Shown here: positions 23,654-23,863 of the stretch, in pieces
Numbering within the stretch: position 1 is the stretch's first letter
How the letters are laid out: every line of letters starts with the position of its first letter
Source of the DNA: Candidatus Bathyarchaeota archaeon
GTDB taxonomy: Archaea; Thermoproteota; Bathyarchaeia; Bathyarchaeales; Bathyarchaeaceae
Length of the DNA: 23,863 nt
Assembly (NCBI GenBank): GCA_020356305.1
Contig: CP070636.1
Span: 106,253 to 130,115, forward strand
Direction of reading: 5' to 3'
Translations under genes and position numbers: made by a program
The notes under the pieces: model-generated
What the model was told of the DNA's origin: nothing
The model's database searches: none
What the model saw: only the letters and a program-made list of their open reading frames with translations

Positions 23654-23655
23654 AT

Positions 23656-23863
23656 TTGAGGTTTCAGGATTATCGCACGGTGTTTCAAGTGGCCAGTTTA
23701 GGTTTTGTTTTGTTGGCGGCTTCTCCGGCACTGAGCCGTTTTGTTTCTTGTCCTAGGAGCGGAGAAAGGTTTTCTGAGCTTTGGCTTTTGGGTTCCAATC
23801 ACATGGCGGAGGATTACCCCTTTAACGTTCGGGTTGGCGAGCAATACAGTGTTTACGTTGGTT
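23656..23863 (+). CDS. DUF1616-like membrane protein, N-terminal fragment
   Basis: The first 69 codons of a gene that runs off the right edge. An N-terminal hydrophobic helix (about residues 9-28) is followed by G-E-R-F-S-E-L-W-L-L-G, H-M-A-E-D-Y-P-F-N-V and V-G-E-Q-Y-S-V-Y-V-G, which resemble the opening of DUF1616-type extracellular domains found in archaea. It starts with TTG at 23656, with GAGGG at 23641-23645 ten bases upstream, inside the end of the previous gene. The rest is outside the window. Confidence 0.7.
   Translation, partial: MRFQDYRTVFQVASLGFVLLAASPALSRFVSCPRSGERFSELWLLGSNHMAEDYPFNVRVGEQYSVYVG

Noticed and set aside
1..23863. CRISPR arrays, insertion sequences, tRNA, rRNA and C/D-box RNAs
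   Set aside because: I looked for regular repeats, transposase motifs, cloverleaf patterns and paired C/D boxes in the gaps and saw none.

Overview
This window is archaeal chromosome, dense and mostly housekeeping. Archaea-only or archaeal/eukaryotic-type genes fix the domain: PCNA, the two-subunit primase PriL/PriS, a GINS subunit, ribosomal proteins L44e and S27e, aIF2-alpha, Nop10, aRF1, RadB, CDP-archaeol synthase and a Clp1/Grc3-type kinase. The lineage is less certain. Small winged-helix proteins, a DUF1616-like membrane protein and the sequence style suggest a Bathyarchaeia-like member of the TACK group; this is inference, with no rRNA in the window to confirm it.

Layout. (1) 1-1018: the 5' end of a helicase gene on the minus strand, divergent from a HAD phosphatase. 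(2) 1111-7030: one long plus-strand block of replication and then translation/ribosome biogenesis genes: PCNA, PriL, PriS, GINS, L44e, S27e, aIF2-alpha, Nop10 and a PAC2-family protein. Genes overlap or are nearly contiguous; one clear internal promoter precedes L44e. (3) 7025-10020: a small zinc-ribbon gene and topA diverge from a shared TATA region; topA is followed by an overlapping zinc-finger microprotein and a three-helix membrane protein. (4) 10086-11411, minus strand: radB and then carS. (5) 11580-13405: a RuvC/RNase H-fold protein coupled by ATGA overlap to a Grc3/Clp1-like polynucleotide kinase. (6) 13458-15617: a metallo-beta-lactamase protein divergent from UMP kinase, then an unrecognised 142-residue protein. 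(7) 15843-20967: valS on the plus strand facing aRF1, a stand-alone pyruvate-kinase C-terminal-domain protein and an Lrp/AsnC regulator on the minus strand. (8) 20968-23863: an accessory region with looser spacing. It holds two related winged-helix proteins, a third short helix-turn-helix candidate, an unrecognised basic protein, a signal-peptide/membrane-anchored helical protein and the start of a DUF1616-like protein.

How the genes work together. The first block couples the replisome (clamp, primase, GINS) to ribosome and initiation-factor genes. PriS ends in a module resembling the C-terminal B domain of the GINS protein encoded next to it. Several gene pairs are coupled by ATGA or GTGTGA overlaps. 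Three of the five convergent gene pairs share palindromic stop sites (CTAG, TCATGA, TTAA). The points most worth a second look are the GINS-like tail of PriS, the RuvC-fold/Grc3 pair, the altered KMSKS motif of ValRS, the likely non-canonical PriL start, and the small-regulator/secreted-protein cluster at the right end. I found no CRISPR array, tRNA, rRNA or insertion sequence.
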